From assembly GCA_018697195.1 (NCBI GenBank), contig CM031858.1, positions 124,946,594 through 125,010,593 of the forward strand: 64,000 bases of DNA, in the 5' to 3' direction. Position numbers and translations under genes: made by a program. This DNA is from Certhia americana (lineage: Eukaryota > Chordata > Aves > Passeriformes > Certhiidae). The first letter of the stretch is position 1. The number at the start of each line of letters is the position of its first letter. This document shows positions 21,386 to 36,886 of the stretch, piece after piece. The notes under the pieces were generated by a model, which was not told the origin of the DNA, made no database searches, and saw only the letters and a list, made by a program, of their open reading frames with translations.

Positions 21386-24300
21386 TTCTCTGTGTCCAGG
21401 GTTCCAACATCCACCCAGTGCTGCATCTACTTGATCTTCGTTTTCTCTGAGTTGGAAACACAGCCATGTGTTCCTTTAGGGAAGGTGCCACCTTAACTTC
21501 ATACTTGCAAAAATAATCTAAACTGGCTGCCTGTATGTTCTGCATGATCAGTAGAGACTCACTTCTTCCTGTGGAGAGGATTACCTTCAAAGTTAGCTGT
21601 GAAGGTCATTCCACATCTCCTCTGACAGACCAGTGAACTTTCAGACACCTAGAATTAGGAGAGGAGATAGCTATAAATCACGGACAAAACCAGGGGAAGT
21701 TAATTTGTGCTGACCCAATGGGAAGGGCCTCAGATGCACTCCTCTGAGCTGACCTTCTTGGCTGACCCACCAGACCAGACAATGTGGATAACTAAGCCTT
21801 TGGGCAGCAGGACAGCCCTTGACAGACCACATCCTTTTCACAGCCTCATGCTGTGGCACAATTTCATTGCAATTTCTTCCTGTGACCAGCATAATGACAT
21901 CATTCTGCCCTTTCAACTGGAAGCAGAGCTGGGGTAAATGAAAATATCACTTGCTTGTGATAGTCCAGAATATCCTGTGGATTCACCTCCCCGCTGAGCC
22001 ATGGGCAGTGTCCTGCTTGGCACCTGCAGCATCATGGAGCAGGGAGGCAAAATAAAGACAACTCTGCCCCCCCACACATGTTGTGACATGTGGTGCATTT
22101 TATCCACCTTCTCTCCTGCTCTGTAGAGGGAAATATAAAACCCTGGGATTGATCCCAACAGACCTAGGCAGCAGAAATTAATCATGAGTCCTGCAGGAGT
22201 GATCTACGAGCTGGGTACTGCCCCCCTCAACACACCCAAACCCCTTACTGCCTCATCCTGACACACAGCAAATACAATTATAAGATCTAATCAACTGCAA
22301 CTAATGTAATTCTGGAAGTCTTCACAGCTAATGAAAACCAGGTCTTTCCCTTCTCGATTTAATTGAGTTGTTTGGTTCACACACCGTGGAAAATAAACCC
22401 TCCATAAAGCTATGTATGAATATTGCATTTACATATCCAGCCTGTCACAGTATCGGGCTCTTTTTCCTGACTGTTGGATATTACATGGTAGGAAATTATC
22501 TGTGAAGGGAAATGGACTTCAGAAAAACAATACTTTCTCCTGTTGTTTCAAGGGAAATCTCCAGTCTGAATGTCATCTACTAGCTTCCATTTTGTAGTCT
22601 GAACTTGGCATAAAAAAAGCATTTTCTTAACATGAATAAATCATGATCCCTAGTAAAAATACCCTTCTTGCATTAAAGCAAGAATCAGAAGACAGATTTT
22701 GGCCTATAGCTTGTAAGCTCAAATTTGTTAAATAACAAATGACTAAAGAAAATATCTTCTTGCCTCCTTCCTCCGGTGTGTTCTTGTTGCCTGTTGGCAT
22801 CAGTTTTTCTGCATTTTAAGCATCACTAATGCTTCGAGACTTCCCTGCCTCTGTGCTTTCCTGTGTTATCATTAGCATTATTTTCACAGGAGGCTCTACA
22901 ATATGGGCAGCACTGCAGAGAGAAAGATAAATACATCATGCCTCCTGCAAAAAGTTTTGCTACTACCTTGAGTTACGAGCTGCCAAGGCATGATGACAGA
23001 GAAGCAAAGGCTGGTAGGCAGGATAAGCAGAGCATTGCATCACTTCATGCAATCAATAACCAGCTGGGCTTTGCTTCTTCCAGGTTTCTTTGCTGTGCTG
23101 ACCCAAATCATTACTTTTTCCCCACAGAAGGTAGCCTTGGTAAGGTTTTGAAAGAGAATACTAAGGCTGAGATTTGAAGAAAGCCTGTCAGGAGACAGAA
23201 TAACTGCTCTCCAGGGACAGGAGAGACAGCCAAGACAGACCAGGTAAGAATTGGACAGAACATCAACCAGTGATTTCTGTCTGGAAAGAGCAGATAGTAA
23301 GCACAAGACCTTTGTAGAACTGATCAGCAGTAAGCACGTGTCATTCCTACAGCAGCTGAGAAGAGACTTCCAGCTGTGCAGATGTGACCACAGCAGGCAC
23401 ATGCACACACATTGGAGGCCTGGGCCCACATCCACATGCACACTCACCACAAAAGCAGGTCCTGACTCTGCTCCTGCATGGCCAGGAAGCCTCCACCTCT
23501 GTTACCCTACCTCCTCTTGGCACTTTCACCCACCTAACCTTGTTCTTCCTTCCACATCTGCCTCCCCCTCCTTTCCGGAGGCCACACCAGGATTGCCACA
23601 GTGCCACAGCTCCATGAACTGCCATCAGCTCTGCACCCACCTTGAGGCTCAGTGCTTCTAGCAGAGAGCACAGCCACCCTGCCTATTCACTGAGTATTTC
23701 CCAACCTGAGCAGCCTTTTTGGCTTATCACTTCTCCTTCAAATTCTTCTCCTGTAATAATGTACTGATCAAACACCCACACAAACTCTTTATAAAACTAC
23801 CAGTACTGATAACAACATATACTGACTACTTTGGTTATGGCCTATTAGTATCAGGATGTCCAAGTGGTGTAAAAAGAGTATGTCAGAAATATAAAGAGCA
23901 AATGCTGAGAAATATATGAAAACATTCTCTCAGAGAGAGAATGAAATTATAGGAAATAGGCAATAGAAGAGCTCACCTAAAATCTGTTAAATATCCTTAA
24001 GCACTATACCAGACACAAACATACATGATAATGAGAAGTCAGCTGAAGAACATATGCAGCTACAGTACACCACATTCCATCCAGTAATTTCAATAGCTAC
24101 ACATTTTTGACAATTTATCATTACACCACTGTTATAACACCCTGTTCAGGTACCATTTTCCTGAACCAAGGAGTCTGTATTTCATCTGCTTTATTCTTTG
24201 AGAAATGTGCCATGCTCAGGCCTTTTATAATACCTCCTGAACATGGTTCATTTTAAAGGATAACCTAATGCTATATGGTGAAAAATGCTTTTTTATCCTT

Positions 24301-24424
24301 TTTCAGCACTTCAAGACTCAGTTTTATTGCAATGCAATCAGGTTCTGCAGAAGGAAACAGTTTTAAAAGAAACCATTTGTAAGTCAAGAGACTGACCACT
24401 AATTATTGAAAGCTGAAACAGTTT

Positions 24425-24471
24425 CAGGTTGATTTGATGGCAGTGACAGGTTGATTTGATGGCAGTGACAG
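24425..24471. repeat. 22-bp exact tandem duplication
   Basis: The unit begins caggttgatttgatggcagt and ends ga; it occurs at 24425-24446 and 24447-24468, followed by cag. Both copies are identical, so the duplication is recent. Confidence 0.95.
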
Positions 24472-26641
24472 TAAATTAATTTTTCCTTTTGTTGAAAATT
24501 TGTCTTGATACAATGAGCACCTGGGAAACTGCCTGAAGAACAAAGGTCATCTAGCTCTGCATTTACTTAGTATCAAATTTATGAGCTACTTTCAGAAAAA
24601 CAACCATGTCATCCTTTTAGAGAGTCCTTCCTGAATTTTCAGCTGACTTGAAACGTATGATTGCAGACGTTAGTTTGGGCCAGCTGCTAAACTACCTGCT
24701 TTGCATGTACTTCCATGAGTTATTCAACCAACAGGAGAATTGCAATACTTAGTTCATCTGGAAGAAAGCAAAAACAACAGAAAGACTCATCACGCTACCC
24801 CAGTTTCACAAGTGTAAAAATAGCAGGAGGTGCTAACAGATATTATGTGGGTAAGAATGAGAACTAGATTGGCGTTGGAGAATTTATTCTTAGAAAATCC
24901 CTCCTTTTGGAATTGTTACAGGCATGCAATGACCCAAATAGATCATGGCTCCTATCATTCCCTAGTGCATGTGAACAGATAAAAAGCTGACATGCACCAA
25001 AAAGGTTTGGGGCAAAAAAAAGCAAGCACAATCTGCACGGAAACTGCCAAAAAAAGAAAAAGCACAGCAGCTGGTACACAACTGCTAATGGGCAAAGACA
25101 GCACTGCTGGCAAATGCAGGTGAAGCAAAGGAAAGGAAAAGGCAAAATAATGTTGGGAAATGATGTCGGTCCAAAGAGATGGAGAAAACAAGCCAGTTAC
25201 CATAGGGTACCTACTGCTGTCTCAGAAGGACAGTCATTTCAGGATACACGATTTATTCCACTGAACTGGTGCTGCCCAGTGATCAAGCCTCAGGACCACT
25301 GACATCCCTCTGGTGCAGCTGTCTGACTTGGCTCGATTGCCCAGCGGCCCTTTTGTGGCTATGCAGATAAAGCAGGAGGACTGGGAAGACCACAGATCAA
25401 ATCCATAGTGTGTCTCACCAGCTGAGTTACAGCACAGCAGTAACAAGTGCAGAACTAAAGTTCTCTCTCCTTCCTTCCTCAGCCCTCCATAGTTTTTTTT
25501 AACTTTCTCCCAACAAAGTCCCAGGCAGCTCTGCAGGCTCAGTGAGGTGTGACACTTGTGACAGGATGCGTGGGAGTCAGCCACCCATCGTGAGGTGTGT
25601 GAGATGCCCAGGCATGTCTATGTGTGAGTGACGTGCCTGAGCCTCCTGTGTTTCCAGGGGTACCAGCAATGGAGCCTCACAAAGGATGCAGATAACCAAC
25701 CCAGGGGGATGCCATTTAGTTGCCTGAACACCGTCAGCCAGAACCACCTGAGTTGCCTAAAGGCATCCACGATGTCTGGATGTTTATGCAGACATGTCCA
25801 CAGAGATGAGCAACTTGATGCATGAACTGCAGGAGATTTGCGTCCTTCTGGAGTGGTGGATGGAAGCCAAAGGGCACAGCTTATGGCATTTCAAACACCA
25901 TTCAATGCCCTCTCTTTAGGCAGATGAAACCTGCACCTGGATGAGGTCAGCAGACATGGCACATGACTGACTCTCACGCTTCTCAAATAGCTATTAAGAA
26001 ACTACAAAGAATGTACCAGGGCACCTCAAATGGCTCCACCTGCTGCTTCTACACGAGCAGCTGAAGGGGGCTTTGATTGCCACTGACTATAATGGGGGTC
26101 TGAATGGGCCTTGCAGATACTTGCCTAAATTTAGGAGTTTTCAGTTGCACTTGAATCTCACACCAGTAACGCCACGCTTTACCATTACACAGGCACAGAC
26201 ATCTTCCTCTAAAATCATTTCCTACACAAAGCTGAATGCTCTTACCACTAAATCCTTCTCAGAAAGTCATAAGGATTTATTCAGGGATGAAACATTTTAG
26301 TCTAATATCAGAAAAACACTTTTCTCCAAGTGAAAAATGCCAGAGCATCACACTCCTTCCAGCTGGAAGGACACAAAATTAATGTCCAGACTTTCAGAAA
26401 CATTCACTATCACAGACACTGTAATGTTAAATTATCTGATGGTGCTTAGGACTTTGGGCAGAAAAGAAGCAAACACAAAAAGTCCAATACAAATCTAGGC
26501 ATCATATGAATATTTAAGACCCCTCTGGAGCATCAATGTGTGGGCTCATATCAACATTGTGTTTAAGGTCCCTATGAGGGAACTGAACACATGTGTAAGC
26601 ATAAAATTAGCAAACAACTATCAAAAGACCTCTATTCAGGC

Positions 26642-26654
26642 AAAAAAAAAAAAA
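26642..26654. repeat. Poly-A run (13 A)
   Basis: Simple homopolymer run in intronic sequence. Confidence 0.85.
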
Positions 26655-28209
26655 GTTCTTTTCCCTTTATGAGGATTTTTAAACAAAGTGTTCCTTTTTC
26701 CCTGCAATTCTTCTCCATTAAAATTTTATGTTACTGCAAAGAGATAGAAGGCAGAGAACTTCTGGCCCAATTTTGTTCCAAATTGCTCTTGTGTAGTAAC
26801 TGGAGGCAGAATTTTGTTCTCTGTAGAATTATGTACAACCGTAGATTTCCTTTTATTTAATGCAACATTAGCATACAGATATACAGGCTCAAATATTTAA
26901 AACTAAATTACAAGCAACACTTCTTCAATTAGCTCATATAAAAGCAGAATAAATAATTAAGCCTCTTACTCTCCAGTTAAAGAGACCAGCAACATTTCTA
27001 AAGCTACAAGAAAATGCAGAGATGTTAAGAAAAATAAAAATATTTCTGCTGCAACAGAAAGTTTCCAGGAATCTCAAGAATTTGAAGTCCACTCATAGAC
27101 TTCCTTTTGTAGGCTATTCTTGCTTTGTCTTTAATACTGGTGTGCTGTTACTAATAAAATAGCCAAGCGTCCTGCAGTTAGTGCTGAGGACTAGTTACTA
27201 TTTTCTGGAAGCAAGTTGCAACTGAGAATGTCAGCCTTCAAAATAAATCTGCAGAGATCGAGTCTCTTCCCAGAGTAAATCTATTAAACGTCAGTAAATA
27301 GATGAGATATAAATAAAGTAGGAGCTCTGCAGAGTGTAAATCAGACATTGCCACCATATTAAGAGGTTTATGGCAATGTTACTTAGCAGTATTTGTTTTA
27401 AAGTCTCAGCAGGCTTGTGCTGCTGAACGTTTTGTGTAAAACCATCTGCCAAACAGACAGAATCGATCTTCGAGTGTGTCCTGCTTGGTTTGTAAATTTA
27501 CCTACTGTGACTAAGTACATAACTCATTATTAAAAACAGTCAGACCTGGTCTTTCCTGAGGGTAAACTAATGTTTCTCATCATCCTTAAAAAAACAACAC
27601 GCAACATGACACAAGGAATCAGCAAGGCATTTAAATAAGAGCTGTTATTTGAAAGACTCGCTCCCGTGGCCTGAATCAACATGCAAACATGGACTCCAAA
27701 TCATCTTCAGAAGATAATTATAATTCATAATTGGCACTTTAGAGCGTTTTCTCAGAGCTGTGCAAATATTGACTAATTAGCCACACCAGAATCCTGTAGG
27801 GTTAGGCAAGCAGGTACCCTAATTCTCTTTTTATCTGAGTGAATTGCTGGGGAATAAAACCCCCTAACCCTTACCTGCTGCAGGGGATGAGAGGGTGGGG
27901 AGGTTTCCAGCCCCATTTCTTTTGCCCAGACCACACTGCTCCCACCACTGACACTTTTCCTCATCTAAAGAGGGGATGAGATGAGCTCTATACTAGCAGA
28001 GCTCTGGAAATAGTGGACAAATCTCAGTTCATTCACTCAGGTCTTGTCAAGCAAAAGGTCTAGATATTCAAATGTCAAAATTAAGCCTGAGGATTTGATA
28101 CAAGTGCGTGCAGTATTTATATGAGGATGGTAGCCTCTTCTGCAGAGCAACACTTAAACAATGATGTACTCCACAATAATGGCTCGTTCCTGGAAATAAA
28201 ATATTACTT

Positions 28210-28242
28210 ACTAGTAATATTAATTAAACTAATATTATTAGT
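28210..28242. repeat. AT-rich inverted repeat
   Basis: Arms actagtaatatta (28210-28222) and taatattattagt (28230-28242) pair with one mismatch around a 7-nt loop (attaaac). Probably simple AT-rich structure. Confidence 0.7.
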
Positions 28243-29608
28243 TACTGGTACTTGTAACTAAATAGTAGGGAAAGAACTCTATATGTATGGAGTAAGACAC
28301 TTCTTTACTTAAAATTCAGAGAAATCTTATTGTTAACTATGTGCCCAAGATTAGGCTAAAGAAAGTGTGGCGTCCTGTTAGAGCCTCCAAGAGGCTGTAC
28401 TTTAACCATGCAATAAAATGCAGCAGGCAAACAATATCTTCAAGATGGGTCTAAAAATGGACTGAAGATCCTCGAAGGCCACAGCAGCTAGAAATAAATA
28501 CTGAATACATCCTCCATTAAATCCAGCTCTTTAATTAAATTGCCTGTAAGAAAGCAAGAATTAGTCCTTAGTGCCTCAGGTTTTCTGGTTTGAACCAGCA
28601 AACACTAATGATGGCTTTATTCTAGAGCTTTGTTACGAATCACCACATTCAGGGGCATAAACAGGTCTTTTCCAAATAACTGTATTATTGCAAGCTTACA
28701 ATGTACACAAGATATGCAACAAGAACCATTTTTATTTGGTGTAATCCTGCTTTGTCTATTGAAATAATTGGTCATATGTTGTGTCTAATTTCAGCTACAA
28801 TCTCTTTAGGGTAAAGATTGTGTCCCTGTGGTTTTGTAAAGCCTCATTCACAGTTATAATGGTGTATAAATTAAATAAATAATGAGAAATTATGAAGTGT
28901 GGGAATTATTCTGCATTTATTAGGAATTCACAAGTGAGGATTTACATATTTTTTAAATGGATTTTTTTTAAAGATCTTCCACAGATCTGGTTCTCTCCTC
29001 TGTTTCAGAAATTGGGAGGTGCCTTTCAACTGCAGCAACTATTTAGATAAGAATAAAGCAGGAAGAACTGGGTTTGTGTGGTGACTGGTTGAAGAATAAA
29101 TCAAAATAAATAAATAAATAATAATAAGTAATATTCCACTCTGAAACAAATTCTTCTGCATGGTTCATGTATAACAGCTTCTGAGACAAGCATGTTTTCA
29201 TCCATGGTAAAAAGCATTAAGACGACGTTATTTTAACTACTGCATTAATTATCTACTCTGAGCAAGGCTAGAGAAAACAAATAGTAGGAACAGAAAAGAA
29301 CTGGATGCCTTAGTGAGCAAAATACATTAGAAAATACCCAAACCAGAAGAGTACATATTAGGCAGCTTGGGTTGCAATATGATAAGAGGCTTCTATGCTC
29401 AGACGGTTTAGAGAATCGTAAAACAGTTCAATGAAAATTAATATTTTATACATTTGGGACTCCTAGCCACTCATCACATGAGTCCCCTAAATGCTGGAGC
29501 AGGGGCTGGGGGATCATGGCCACAGCTAGAAACACACTCTCAGCAGTAACAGGCTGGTCTTAAGCCAAAGCAAGGCTATGCTAAAGCTCTGTATGCTATG
29601 ACTTTTTT

Positions 29609-29627
29609 GTGTGTGTGTGTGTGTGTG
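29609..29627. repeat. (GT)n dinucleotide microsatellite
   Basis: Nine and a half GT units after a short T run. Likely length-polymorphic. Confidence 0.9.
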
Positions 29628-32600
29628 CACTCATTTTTCCCTTTTCAGGAGGAAGAGAAGGGGGGGCGGGAAACAAGAATTTTTATTTCAATAAAGAAGT
29701 ATGTTCACGCAAAGAAGTATTCAGCTTGCTCTGAGGATTCAATGAGCAACTCAAAGGACCTCAGGAGTCTGCTGGGCTCCCACACATGGACCTGGCAAGT
29801 TAGTAGGAAAACAGGGTGACTTGGGGCTGTAAGAATAAAAGACAAACACTAGAGTGAGTGCCTCTTTCCAGGTACCCAGTGTACATCCACAGTAGGTAAA
29901 ACACAGAGGTAAAGTAAAATAAGTCAGCTGTGTTATTAGTAATTGTTAATTGTCCTGGCTGGCCTTTTGCCCTTAAAAACCTGCAATTACACAAGCCTGT
30001 ATGGTGAGAGATCTGGTCCCCACAGCCTGAGCATCTAATTACAGATGGACATTCCCCATCCTTCAAGATGCCAACCCAAACTCACCAAATGCATTTTAAT
30101 GCATAAAAGCGTTCAAGCTTTTCCTCGCTTTCCTTTTTGGTTAACAGAACTAAAACCTGCAAAGGGAATGTCAGCATGGGAAGTCAACTCTGTACGTTAA
30201 GATGGAAAATGCACTGATTTGCACACAGTTAATAACATGCCCTAAAATGGCCATTCACCCTCAAAAGATATTAGCATGTAATAGCAGCTGCTTATCCTCT
30301 GAGTGCAGATGAGTATTGGAAAGAGGTGCTGAGAGGCTTTGTCCTAGAATTACATGTCACTGGTTTAAGCATGATGTGTGGAAATTATTTAAATTGCCCT
30401 CATTAGTCCAGGGCTGAAATGGTCTGGTATTACTAGGAGTGGTGTAAATGTCTTTCTCTGGTCAGAGTGCTGTTTGAGAAGAACATGTACATACCTAAAT
30501 GCCTAGAAAGCCTCACCACAACATGCAACTAAAACCCAAGAAAATCACCCCAATAAAATTGCTTTGAAAAATAATAGTTAGTTAATGATATTTTTTGACT
30601 GTCTTAGGTATAAAAATCTAATTTCTTGCAAGTACTAGCACTGAAAGAGTAAGAATTATTATTTTTGGGATAAACATTACAGTTCAAATGTCACAGGCTA
30701 TATTACAGATATTCACAATCGGCTCTGAGATTTAGGAAAAAAAAAAAACTTCTTATACTGCTGTATGAAGGTTGGCAATGATCACGGTGCTAATGACCAT
30801 GAGAGAAATACAGAATTTTTTTTTTAAGTATCATTATCTAGTGGCCTTGAGTGCTAATCAAAACAAGGACTAAAATGCCTGCTTTAATGGGGTTTGCCTC
30901 AGTAATGCTCCTAAATGGAATAAACTATATTAAATCCAGACAAGCTACAAAGAGAGACAAATGGCCAAACAATACACTCAAAACTTAAAGATTCTTTTAA
31001 TCTATTATTAACTGAGTTACCATCCATGACAGTCACAGTTAACTGTGGTTTTGTAATCCATTTGCTGAACTATACAACTAAAATAGAAATGTTGTTGTCC
31101 TTCTGTTTAAAACAACAGACAAAATAAGGCCCAAATCAACCCACAAAATGGCCTGGCAAAGACAGTACTAGAACAGGCTGCATGTCTATTTTTTTCTTTA
31201 AAATTCAGGAAGGCAGCTCCTGTGGAGATTTCTCCCAAAGTAGAGGGAATCTGACCCCACCGAGGTAGAGGTAGTCCTGCACTTAAGCAGAGCCTCTGTG
31301 CACCACCAGAAGGGTGCTGTGGGAGGACAAAGTGCCCCGCACTCTCCCTCACTGACCCAGAGCTGCAGGGACAGACACTGATACTCATAGGCTTTGGGTC
31401 ATACTCCTAATTGTTGCAGGAAGAGGCACTGAAAGCCAGGAAGATTAATTCATCGCCATCCTCCTCCTCCTCATCTGCCTTGTTCCTTTGGCCTTGCTCA
31501 TCCCCCCTCTGCATATGCTGACCAAATGCTGAATTTCTTCAGCTTCATACCTCAGAGGATCAGTTGTATTTGAATTCTTCAAAAGCAAGTAAACAGGTTT
31601 CCTGCTGCATCTGTTTTGCTGTATCTCTCTCTCACACTGTGATGGGAGGATACAGAGCAGCTGAGGGGGAATGCAGACTGTGGCATTTTGGGCACATCCT
31701 TCAGGAAGGGGTGACGATTTACTGACAAAATGACAGCCAAGGTATAGAGGTAGTGACACTTCTACATTCATTCAGATGCAAGAGTGAAATATTTCCAGGG
31801 GTCCAGTTTTAAAAGGATGGATTAGCTCTTTGTTTGTGGTGTGCATAAAAAGTAGGATCATGCATCTTAACTTGAAGAAATTTTCAATAAAGGTCTTTAC
31901 AAACTGAAGCTGTAGCTTAGGGAACATAAAATTCATTCTGTAATTAATGAGTTCCCCCCAGTATTACAGAGAAAAAATTCCTATGGTTTTATTGCTTTTG
32001 AAAAATGCTTGTTCTCCCGCTCTGAAGGGATGGTGAAAGGTCAGAGGTGTTGAATATACATGATTTATAAAGTCCTCTGGGATGAGATGTGCCGTGTAAA
32101 TATAAAATATTATTAGAGCATACTCTCTTTAATTCACATATATGAAATGGAATTGGCTGTGCCACAAGAGCAAAACTAAAAACCCATCAGTCTGATGACA
32201 GTAGATTGTCCAAGGCTACTACTGACTGTCCAAATAGCACAAGGATAAATTTGTTTCACAGACATATTTACCTAATGCTGAAAGTTATTGCTATTCATCT
32301 GGAACTGGTTATATGTAGATATGAATGTGAAGACTGTGTTACATAGAAATGACTGAACAGGCAAAGATAATGGACTGCTCTGTACCATGATGAAAAGGGG
32401 CTTCTGACAAAGCTGTAGGCAGAGGAGCGGCCCCTGTAGCCCATCCACCCTCTGCAGAAACTCTGCCTTACACATATCTGTTCTCAAGTATATGCCAGAG
32501 ATGTCTGGGATGCCATGGTCCACACGTGCTTTGTAAAGTCACACTCAGATGGCACATTCAGCCTCAAAATATGCATCCTATTTATCTCTGGGTTTGACAG

Positions 32601-35600
32601 AGACTTCCAAGTTTCCCTTGCAGATTTGAACCGTGAGATTTGTTCACCTCCAGCTATATCTATCCAAAGAGGCTTCCTAAGAAAACAGTCTCTCAGAGAA
32701 CTGAGTTGGAATGAGCTGAACGGGACTATTTCCTCTCAGGGAAGCATAAATTACACTTTCAACCCACTTTTTGGGATTGATTCCAATTTCTCTTTTTCTT
32801 CTGTCCACAATAGTATATACTTTAACGTTGCAATAAATAATCAGCTTAAAGTAGATTTCAAAATATCTTAACAGCTGGAACAATGACATTCTTACTTGAC
32901 TTTACTGTAAATGGAAAAATTCCCATTCTCCCCCTCAAAGACAGAGATTGCAGCTCATATTCTAAATTCTTTTCAAAACCTTGGCCAAAAGATATCACCA
33001 GCACAGTCTGTTCCTCTTCATATTATTATTCCCACTCTCACAGATTCTTTTATCTAACTCCATTCTGCCCTGAAGTTTACATTCTCCTTCCAAAAAATTT
33101 TCAACTGCACTTCTTAAATTCCTTCTTTCTCATCAGCTTTCAAATGATGTGACTTTTTTTTTTTTGAAAAATGTTGCTGTGAATTCAGCACTACAGAGCA
33201 ATCTGTTCCTACTTTTTTTTTCAAAAAAACCAAAGTTCTTACTTTTGACCGTATTAATGCTTTTCCATGAAAACTGATACATCTGTCTGGGAGATAAAGG
33301 AGATTTGGATTGTCTGTATTCAAGAGAATAATTTTGAAAAGTTATTGCATAAAATGATTAGATTTTCTAGCAATACAAGTTTGATTCTGTGATAATGTTA
33401 GTTATTCTCATCTATGCAGAACACTTTTCATCCACACAAGAGAGGCCCTTAATTTCCTCTGTACTGAAAAAAAAGTTGTTATATTTTCTCTTCACTGATG
33501 ACGTTTAATATTTACCTTCTTTTGCTTTGTTTAGATAATTTAATAGATTTGCTCATTTGGATAAAGCTAAATTGCTGTAGTAATGACAGACGATGACACT
33601 TTTAAAGCTACACTATACATGACTAATCTTTGCTCCAAGTGAGAGCATTTATCATCTGGGGGCTACCCTTCCTGTTTGTCTTTTCCTTGTGTTTCCAGTT
33701 CTCCTTTCCTATCTAGGAGAGCAACAAAAATCATAATGTGTTTTTAACCTAGGGAATGACATTTTTAGCTCTGAGGCCTATGTGTAAATGTAAATTTCCA
33801 GCTGTTAGAACAAAGAAATAGCAAATGTGAGACAGATGCTATATCCATATATTACCCATTGTTAATACAAACAAAAATCAACCTTGAAAATCCCCCAGAT
33901 ATTCCAGTAATGAAAGCTTACTCGCTTGGGCATTTACATGTACCTGTAACTTCAGAAATAAGATCTAACTAGTTCATTGCAATCCATGGAGTCTAGACAA
34001 ATCCTCTGTGTCGTTTCTTCCTCTTCTGATATTAACAATTCAAGGGCTAGAACATACAGCAAATGAAATCATCTCCAGATGCTCCTTCTGCTTAGTGATC
34101 TGATAAATGCCCAAAGACCACTTACTGCACAATGAAGTCAAGTGGAATCTGGGAGGATTCTGGCTCCTATGCTGTTTTTTCAGGACCACATTCAGTACCA
34201 AAAGTTAAACCACATGTTTGGTTTCTATGAAGCACCATTGAACTTGAGTCTTCACACACTTATGAAGCCAGTTTAGGCAGAACTGATGAGCAACCACTCT
34301 GAGCTCCCTAAGAACTCTGCTTTCCTTTGAATCCACCAACTCAAAACCCACAGCACATCTGTGCAATAAGGTGCTTCTTGCTGAATCTAGTATATTTGTT
34401 GCTTCTACCATCTTCTAACCCTTGAAAACTTCTAAACTGACTGTCCTGGCATGGTGAACACAACACATTGTCAGTAGCATGGTGGAGCATGGACATTCAG
34501 AGCATTCTTACAAGTTTAGCTTTCCCTTCCGAGAGTTTCTAGCCTTTGTTTAGCCCTCACTACAGCACATCTCTCAGCATCTTATCTCTCTCATCTCCCA
34601 TTATCCTCCCCACAGACCTTGGATCCCCATGAATCCTGATAAATCCTTCATTCCAGCATTAATACAGCAGCAACTTCTGAATGCCTTGTGTCAGGCACAT
34701 TTGTGTTTTTAATTCCTTTCACACTAGGCAATTCATTAAGGGCTCTGTTTTGATTACCAAAATGTGTGAACACAATTTTGTATCTCATCTATACAGGGTC
34801 ACTCTTATGTCAGCTCGTTTCTGACTGTGACAGTCTTTTCCCATCCTAAAGGCAAAACAGTGTTTACATTTGGTTAGTTAAAATATTTACATTACACATT
34901 CAAATGATGCATTTTCCCAGTGACAGGGCTCTCCCTGGTATTTCCTCCTGTACCTACTATGCAGCGGAAATGATTAAGATGAATATTCTGGGTGTCTCTA
35001 AACAAGCAGATTAAGGAAACATGCAGCACAGCTGTACTATACTAACACTGCTAGAGTTTGTAATATGCATGCAGGCTGTGTAAACTGCCTAGCACAAAAG
35101 CCTGTCTTTTACGACCCCAAATCAGAAGTGTTCCACATTTCATCATCAATTTATTTCAAGCAGATTCTTCATTTATTGACAAATTATTTGGTCACTCAGT
35201 GCATGAGGCAGAGTAAAACACAGCCCCTGGGAGAGGAGGTGAGAATGGTGCTGTTTGTTGATGATCAGTCTGCGGGTAACAGCCTCGAGTGTGCCGTGTC
35301 TGCAGGAGGAATAGAAATGATGGGGACTGCTACCCAGACAGAGAAGAGTGTAGAAGGAAAGGTGGCAGGGGAAGGCCATGAAGTGATAATATTTCTGGGA
35401 ATCAGAAAACACAGCGCACCCTCCTGTTTTGATGTAACAGTACCAAGTTGAATGAAACACTGTGAGTGATGCTGCACCCAGAGGTCCTCCAAACACATTG
35501 CATGAGCCTCTTCCCAAAGTGACAGTCTGAGGCTCGTAGGAGGGAAACTGAAATTCAACATCACTGAAGACATATCATCATCTACACTGTACTGTTAAGT

Positions 35601-36886
35601 CTTGATCATTTAATTGTTACTACCAAACATTGGAGAACCATATGCAAGTCTCAATGAGAAGAAATTAGACAGTGTAGTAACTTCTCACACAGAAACTCTG
35701 CAGCAATGCAAAATTAAGAATTTAAAGAGCACACATAAGGTGTATTCCTTACCTTATAACATTATCCACCCAGGTCTTCATACAGGCTCTCCCAGTGAAG
35801 AAGCAAAAGCTTCTGGACTGAAAAAAAAGGATGAAGCACTGGTTAAGAAATTGTCTCAAAACCCCTGCCTGTGCTTATATCCATCCCAAAATCTGCTGCA
35901 TCTTTTTGTTTACAGAAACATATACAATAGACTGAAGTTGACTTCGTAAGCAAACGCTATTTATCTTAAATTGACCCTGCCCACTTAGTGTCATATACTC
36001 AGAAGGAAATGGGTTATAAAAGTCTCTGTATAAGTGATGCACGCAACATCTAGCAAACAAATATTATGTGGGATTATTTAGTGTGGGACATGTATTTACT
36101 CTGGTTTTTTTAAACAGCAAATGAAACTTTGTTAACCAGTTAAAAGAAATCAGTAAAAGAAAAGTAGAAGGCTCTCTCTATACAAGTGTAGGCACAAGGA
36201 AGTGTATTCAAAATAATAAACAACCAATTTTGTTTGTTAAAAGCCTGTGTGGAGGGACGGAGCAGCCTCATTACCTGCCTGTTGCCCAACCAGCCTGAGG
36301 GGTGTGTAGGGATTAGTGGGCAGGACACTTCTACAGAAAGGGGATGCCAGAAATCCCTGGGCTGAGTGGGCCAGGATAAAAACAGATTCTGTGTTTTGAG
36401 CCAGCTGCTAGCAGCCTCTCAGTTTTAATTCAGCACTTTGAAAAGTGATTTCCTTTGGCCATCCTCAGGAATACAGAGTTTGCAGCCCCCAGCTTTTGGC
36501 TGGCCAGCTCTCAAAGCCCTGCCGTCTTTGGCAGAGGAACATCCAGGATGATGGGCAGCGGCTGCCGCTGTCACCAGCAGGATGTTTTCTGGAGTTCCTC
36601 CTAGAAGGCAATGTGTTTATTCTTTGAAACAGTTGCTCCCTAAAGATTAAAACTGAACAGAAACACAAAAGCAGCGTGTGTCCTCTGGGGCTGCTACGTG
36701 CCATCAGGCAAACAGGAGGTACAAGCTGTGTTCTCCCAAATTACACAGAACAAACGGAGCTGCACTGGCAGAACTGAGTAAAGTACTTTAGTACACAAAC
36801 TGCACTCTCCTCATTTTAACCTCTTCTTAGAAAAAAACCCCTTTCAAACACCACTTGTGTTATTAAGAGCTCTAGGTTTAAAGTTT

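Noticed and set aside
35065..35451. 128-codon plus-strand open frame
   Set aside because: Two minus frames of 102-114 codons overlap it, there is no similarity I can name, and no promoter or splice context supports it.
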